DNA from: an uncultured Campylobacter sp.
GTDB lineage: Bacteria > Campylobacterota > Campylobacteria > Campylobacterales > Campylobacteraceae
NCBI RefSeq assembly: GCF_938030685.1
Contig: NZ_CALHHX010000079.1
Span: 1-18,693 of the forward strand
Reading direction: 5' to 3'
DNA length: 18,693 nt
In this document: piece by piece, positions 14,584 to 18,693 of the stretch
Layout: each line of letters begins with the position of its first letter
Position numbering within the stretch: position 1 is the first letter of the stretch
Made by a program: the position numbers and the translations under genes
Notes under the pieces: model-generated
What the model was told of the DNA's origin: nothing
What the model saw: the letters and a program-made list of their open reading frames with translations, nothing else
Database searches by the model: none

Positions 14584-16839
14584 TTAATTAAATCTAGCAC
14601 CGATGCTAAATTCGAAGCTATTTGTGTCGTCGTGCGGTTTTTTATTAAGCGGCTTAACGAAGTATAACTGCAAAGGCCCCATCGGCGTCATCCACTCGAT
14701 ACCAGCACCCGTGCTATAGCGCTCCTCCTCATTCCAGTCATGATCGCCGATCATTCCGTAGTCAAAAAACGTTACAAAGCGCATTTTAAGCCTATCAACC
14801 ACCGGAAAGCTTAGCTCAAAGGAGTTATTGAAACTCTGCATACCGCCCGTCTCGATATAGCGGCAATTATTTGAATTTAAACAGATCTCTTTTTTCGGGA
14901 TACTGCGACCTTCGTAGCCTCTAATGCTTTTCATTCCGCCTAGGAATAGCTTTTCGTTGATCGGAATCTTTTTATTACCTTCCCACATATAGCCCGTTGC
15001 AGCTTTGTATCTAAAGATAATGTCGTGATCGATATAATCTCGCAAGCCAAAGTAGTAGTTAAATGATCCTCGCGCCTTGGTGTAGTCCATATCGCCACCA
15101 AGACCCGCGTATTCTAAGCTAGCACTTGCGATCATACCGCTTCTTGGTAAGTAATAATCATCGGTGCTATTATATGTAATAGACGGGATGATCGAGCTTT
15201 TTAAATTCTTGCCATCTAAATAGCCCGCTTTGGCGTAATATTCGTTTAAGCCCTTAATCTCGCTTTTTTCGAGATAATATGTAAGGCTTACATCGGTATT
15301 GCGCCCGATCTTGCGACCGCCCGTGATTGAAAATCCGTAAGATTTCTCATCGTAGTCGTCCCAGTCGTAATCGTTGGCAAAGATCGATCCGCCCAAGCTA
15401 TACTCAGAATCAAACACTCTAGGATTGGTTAAACTCAAACGCCCACTTAGCTGATCGTCGCTCTTTTCGACCGAAAATGCGCCGTGAAGGCCGGTGCCGA
15501 ATACGTTACGATCACTGATACCGCCGCTAAGTAAAATTCCATCCTCGCTGCCATATCCGATACCACCCGTGATAGAGCCTGTAGGAGCTTCTTTGACTGC
15601 GACTTCAAGATCGATCTGATCGTTAGAAACGCGGTTTTCTTTAATCTCCACCTCATCGAAATACCCCGTGCGTTTTAAAGAATTTAATGAATCGTTGTAG
15701 TCGGTTTTGCTATATAAATTTCCCTCGGTCAGATACATCTCGCGGCGAATGACCTTATCCTCGGTCTTATCGTTACCCGAAATCGTTACGTTTCTAATAT
15801 AGACTTTATCCTCTGGGATAACCTGATACGTGATAGCGACCGTGCGAGCTTCTTTGTCCTGCTTAGTCTTAGGCACGATGCGCACATAAGCATATCCCTG
15901 ATCCGCGACTAAAGTCTCTAGCGTATTCATATCGCGGCGCAAACGCTCTGAATTCATTGTATCGCCCTTTTGAAGCTTAAAATCGTCCAAAACCTTTTCT
16001 TTATCAAGCTTGATTATATCTGCAGGATACTCGATATCTACAGAGCTTACGGTGTATTGCTCGCCCTCACTGATGTAGTAGGTAAGATCGGCAGTGTAAT
16101 TATCCATATCGGCATTAAGTAGCGGCGCAGAAACCTGCGCGTCTAAGTAGCCTTTTTTATAATATTCTTCTTGAATTCTATTTGCGTCGTTAGGAAGCTC
16201 GGCGGTTTTTACCTTACCATCGTTAAAGCCCCACATCCAGCCCAGCGTCTCGCGTTCTTTATTGGCGACGGATGGCTCAATATCGTCATAGTCGAGCTTG
16301 TCCGCGCCCACCAAATTTACCTTATCGATGATGATATTTTCGCCGCGATTTACCTCGATCGTTAGCAAGATGACCGATTTATCGTCGTTTATCGGCTTTG
16401 GATAAAATTCCACCACGGTGTCAAAAAAGCCCTTGACTTCGTAGTATTGCTTGATGCGGGTCTCCGCTTTTTTAGCAGCCACCTCATCGTAAACCTGACC
16501 CGGACGCAAGCCGATGAGCTCATTGATCTTGTCGCGGTCGTTGGTAACTACGTTTTTGATCTCTACCTTAGCAATAGTCGGCTTTTCGGTTACGTTGATA
16601 GTGACCGCGCCGCCTTGTTCGCTGATATAAACGTCGCTGAAATAGCCCTGCTCAAATAGCTTTGAAATCGCAGCATTGGTGTTTTCGCCGTTAAGCTCAT
16701 CGCCTACCTTAAGTCCTGAAATTTGCTGTGCGACCTGTGGAGAAAGATGTCTAAGACCTTCAAATTTAATGGATTTGATCTGTGCGGCGCACGCCACGGA
16801 AATCCCGCCTACTAAGAGTAAAAAAACGCTTTTTTTCAT
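14584..16839 (-). CDS. bamA: Outer-membrane protein assembly factor BamA (Omp85)
   Basis: 751 residues. BamA is the central subunit of the BAM complex that folds beta-barrel proteins into the outer membrane. A signal peptide (about 1-19, ending VACAA) is followed by a chain of POTRA domains (about 20-415). Typical POTRA features are IKFEGLRHLS, LFEQGYFSDV, YYEVKGFFDT, YYKKGYLDAQ and LKRTGYFDEVEI. The 16-strand barrel follows from about 420, with the family IRGY motif in GGMKSIRGYEGR. The protein ends FSIGARFN: the aromatic beta-signal residue is penultimate, not last. Two cysteines six residues apart (CLNSNNC) follow the IRGY region and could form a disulfide in a surface loop. The gene is divergent from tyrA. 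Confidence 0.97.
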   Translation of the reverse strand: MKKSVFLLLVGGISVACAAQIKSIKFEGLRHLSPQVAQQISGLKVGDELNGENTNAAISKLFEQGYFSDVYISEQGGAVTINVTEKPTIAKVEIKNVVTNDRDKINELIGLRPGQVYDEVAAKKAETRIKQYYEVKGFFDTVVEFYPKPINDDKSVILLTIEVNRGENIIIDKVNLVGADKLDYDDIEPSVANKERETLGWMWGFNDGKVKTAELPNDANRIQEEYYKKGYLDAQVSAPLLNADMDNYTADLTYYISEGEQYTVSSVDIEYPADIIKLDKEKVLDDFKLQKGDTMNSERLRRDMNTLETLVADQGYAYVRIVPKTKQDKEARTVAITYQVIPEDKVYIRNVTISGNDKTEDKVIRREMYLTEGNLYSKTDYNDSLNSLKRTGYFDEVEIKENRVSNDQIDLEVAVKEAPTGSITGGIGYGSEDGILLSGGISDRNVFGTGLHGAFSVEKSDDQLSGRLSLTNPRVFDSEYSLGGSIFANDYDWDDYDEKSYGFSITGGRKIGRNTDVSLTYYLEKSEIKGLNEYYAKAGYLDGKNLKSSIIPSITYNSTDDYYLPRSGMIASASLEYAGLGGDMDYTKARGSFNYYFGLRDYIDHDIIFRYKAATGYMWEGNKKIPINEKLFLGGMKSIRGYEGRSIPKKEICLNSNNCRYIETGGMQSFNNSFELSFPVVDRLKMRFVTFFDYGMIGDHDWNEEERYSTGAGIEWMTPMGPLQLYFVKPLNKKPHDDTNSFEFSIGARFN

Positions 16840-16871
16840 AAAATTTTACCTAAAAACGAAAATAATTTGCG

Positions 16872-16877
16872 TATAAT
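16872..16877 (+). promoter_or_regulatory. -10 box (TATAAT) of tyrA, overlapping a minus-strand -10 for bamA
   Basis: TATAAT on the plus strand lies 49 bases before the tyrA ATG. Read on the minus strand, 16873-16878 gives TATTAT, 34 bases before the bamA ATG. The two genes may thus share one melting region, with opposing polymerases excluding each other. Confidence 0.5.
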
Positions 16878-16920
16878 ACCACATTAAAATTAAAACTTGC
16901 ATATATCAAAAAGGAATTTT

Positions 16921-17751
16921 ATGAAGATAGGAATTATCGGCCTGGGTCTCATCGGCGGCTCTCTTGGGCTATGCCTAAAAAGCACCAAAATAATTAGCGC
17001 CGTCTATGGCTGCGACATCAGCCGCGAAAACGAAAAAGAAGCACTACGGCTCGGGCTCGTGCATGAAATTTTAAGCCTAGAGCAGATGAAGCAAAGCTGC
17101 GACGCGATATTTCTTGCAATCCCCGTGGAGGCAATTATTGAGACGTTGCAAAAACTAAGCGACTGCAGAAGCGAGACGACGATCATCGATCTGGGAAGCA
17201 CGAAATTTAAAATTTTGCAAAACTGCCCGCCGCAAATCAGACGAAATTTCATCGCAGCTCACCCGATGGCGGGCACTGAAAATTCCGGCCCGCAAGCAGC
17301 GTTTAAAGAGCTTTTAAACGGCGCAGTAGTCGTTATCTGCGACGACCACGGCGCAGACGAAGTGCATATCAAACGAGCGGTCGAAATTTTTTCATTTGCG
17401 GGGATGAAGATCGTATTTATGGACGCAAAAAGCCACGATCACCACGTGGCGCTCATCTCGCACCTGCCGCATGCGATCAGCTACTCGCTCGTAAACAGCG
17501 TGCTAAAAGAGGAAAATCGCCGCAATATTATAAATTTAGCCGGCGGCAGCTTCTCGGGCATGAGCCGTATCGCTAAAAGCTCGCCGCAGATGTGGGTCGA
17601 TATTTTTAAGCAAAACCGCACGAACCTACTGGGCGCGATCGATGCTTTTAAAAAGGAACTTGAAATTTGCGTACAGATGATTGAGGGCGAGCGCTGGGAC
17701 GAGCTTGAGGCGTGGATGTATGAAGCGCGCAAGCTAAGGGATATTATTTAA
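16921..17751 (+). CDS. tyrA: Prephenate dehydrogenase
   Basis: 276 residues. TyrA converts prephenate to 4-hydroxyphenylpyruvate with NAD+, on the way to tyrosine. The N-terminal Rossmann fold starts with GIIGLGLIGGSLG and has an acidic residue (CD) at the end of the second strand, consistent with NAD preference. DLGSTK, HPMAGTENSG and the catalytic-histidine motif SHLPHAIS are all present, followed by the helical dimerisation domain with GGSFSGMSRIA. No chorismate mutase or ACT domain is fused. ATG 16921 is preferred over a TTG 24 bases upstream because AAGGA (16911-16915) stands five bases before it. Confidence 0.96.
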   Translation: MKIGIIGLGLIGGSLGLCLKSTKIISAVYGCDISRENEKEALRLGLVHEILSLEQMKQSCDAIFLAIPVEAIIETLQKLSDCRSETTIIDLGSTKFKILQNCPPQIRRNFIAAHPMAGTENSGPQAAFKELLNGAVVVICDDHGADEVHIKRAVEIFSFAGMKIVFMDAKSHDHHVALISHLPHAISYSLVNSVLKEENRRNIINLAGGSFSGMSRIAKSSPQMWVDIFKQNRTNLLGAIDAFKKELEICVQMIEGERWDELEAWMYEARKLRDII

Positions 17752-17872
17752 AATTTCAGCGCGGCTAGACTGCGCGACGGACGCTGCAAGAACGCGCCTT
17801 TAAATTCTAAAATTTCGCCTTCAAATAGCCTACGCAAATTTAAATTTTAATCCGCGCTATCCCGATACAAAC

Positions 17873-18604
17873 TTAAAAATCTATGCATTCCTGCGTGAAA
17901 ATTTTCTTTGAGGGAAATTCCAGCGCGCAAAGCCTCGCCTTCTCACCCCAGTGCTTTTTATAAACACAGCCCAGATCGATATTTGCGCTAAATTCCGTAA
18001 TGACGGGCTTTTTTACCGGCGTGTGCCCGTAGACATTAAAAATTCCATCATTCGCGCTATCATCTCCGCGCCCGCTTAGCACATGAGCGGCGAAGCTTTT
18101 CGCACGCTCATCGTCGTATCTGGCGCTCCACATACGCCCCACCGCGGAGTGCGATACGACGAGAGCGCGACCGCTTTCATCACACAAATCATACTCCAGG
18201 TAAATCGGCAGCTGCGAGACGAACCGCAGATGCTCCTTGCATTGCTTCACGCCTCCGTGACGATAATACGACGCTAGCGTCGCTTCACCGCCGTTATTAA
18301 ATAGCCGGCTTTCATCCAGGCTAAAAAATGCGTAGAGGTCATTTGAGCTCGTAAATTTGCCCGTCTTTGCGCACCTTAGTGCAGTTTTTGCGTTGCCCAC
18401 AAAGCGCTTTTCGTGATTGCCCATCACCGCGTCATATCCGCGGACGCACACAAATTCAACCACATCCGAGCTCGCAGGACCTCGGTCGATCAGATCGCCA
18501 ACGAAGCAAATTTTACTATCAAATTTATGCGGCAGCTGCTCTATTAACGCCAAAAGCGATCTGTAGCAGCCGTGCACGTCGCCTATGATGTAGATATTTT
18601 GCAT
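17873..18604 (-). CDS. PPP-family metallophosphatase (serine/threonine phosphatase or Ap4A hydrolase type)
   Basis: 243 residues, cytosolic. The calcineurin-like metal-binding motifs are complete: GDVHG (residues 8-12), GDLIDRGP (36-43), GNHE (about 61-64), and near the C-terminus VYGHTPV. This set is shared by bacterial PrpA/PrpB-type protein phosphatases and ApaH-type dinucleoside tetraphosphate hydrolases; the sequence alone does not decide between them. The length is closer to the PrpA type (about 220) than to ApaH (about 280). AAGGAG stands a few bases before ATG 18604. The gene is convergent with tyrA, separated by a 121-base spacer. Confidence 0.88.
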   Translation of the reverse strand: MQNIYIIGDVHGCYRSLLALIEQLPHKFDSKICFVGDLIDRGPASSDVVEFVCVRGYDAVMGNHEKRFVGNAKTALRCAKTGKFTSSNDLYAFFSLDESRLFNNGGEATLASYYRHGGVKQCKEHLRFVSQLPIYLEYDLCDESGRALVVSHSAVGRMWSARYDDERAKSFAAHVLSGRGDDSANDGIFNVYGHTPVKKPVITEFSANIDLGCVYKKHWGEKARLCALEFPSKKIFTQECIDF

Positions 18605-18670
18605 AATTTCTCCTTAAATTTTAACGCCCTCGCCTTTTAACGCGCGGGCTGTGATTGTAAGCGGCGACCA

Positions 18671-18691
18671 AGAATTTCAAGGCGAAATTCT
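18671..18691. repeat. Short inverted repeat at the window end
   Basis: AGAATTTC and GAAATTCT form an 8-bp stem around an AAGGC loop. Stem and loop together contain another copy of the AAGGCGAAATT word and two RAATTY hexamers. Confidence 0.5.
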
Positions 18692-18693
18692 GC

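Overview
The window looks like chromosomal DNA of a Campylobacter (Campylobacterota), probably one of the relatively G+C-rich oral species such as C. gracilis. Three things point there. The gene order bamA / M23 peptidase / lpxC / tsaB / thrB / ylxR / infB / rbfA / rimP, with tyrA divergent from bamA, is the block known from C. jejuni. Promoters show a strong TATAAT -10 with no clear -35. A long poly-G tract is also present. The species name is inference; the genus-level call is firm.

Layout. 1-170: the end of a cation-efflux (CDF) transporter. 171-743: spacer dense in AAATTT/GAATTT-type hexamers. 744-2495: three small predicted membrane proteins on the + strand, each with its own TATAAT promoter; the first and third are paralogues that also share promoter and leader. 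2499-3656 (-): ribD. 3657-4194: spacer ending in a G9 tract next to the -10 of a small membrane-protein gene (4195-4449). 4450-5477: about 1 kb of repeat-bearing spacer. 5478-6255 (-): rimP and rbfA, overlapping, with their own promoter. 6256-7417: a 1.16 kb repeat-rich spacer separating rbfA from infB. 7418-12629 (-): compact operon lpxC-tsaB-thrB-ylxR-infB behind one TATAAT. 12646-14025 (-): M23 peptidase. 14026-14583: spacer with a hairpin behind bamA. 14584-16839 (-): bamA. 16921-17751 (+): tyrA. 17873-18604 (-): a PPP-family phosphatase.

Function. Most recognised genes are core housekeeping: translation initiation and ribosome maturation (infB, rbfA, rimP, ylxR), tRNA t6A modification (tsaB), outer-membrane building (lpxC for lipid A, bamA for beta-barrels, an M23 enzyme for peptidoglycan), amino-acid synthesis (thrB, tyrA) and riboflavin (ribD). 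The accessory part is the cluster of uncharacterised membrane proteins and the poly-G gene.

The most notable signal lies between the genes. The spacers hold RAATTY hexamers (AAATTT, GAATTT, AAATTC, GAATTC) at about 20-45 per kb by my hand count, against about 4-5 per kb inside infB and bamA. RAATTY is the site methylated by CtsM in C. jejuni, where the methylated form licenses natural transformation. Other points of interest are the poly-G tract that could vary a promoter or fuse a leader ORF to a gene, a tsaB that seems to need an AUU start, and an 11-mer (AAGGCGAAATT) found five times, always outside genes. I found no wholly new multi-gene system.
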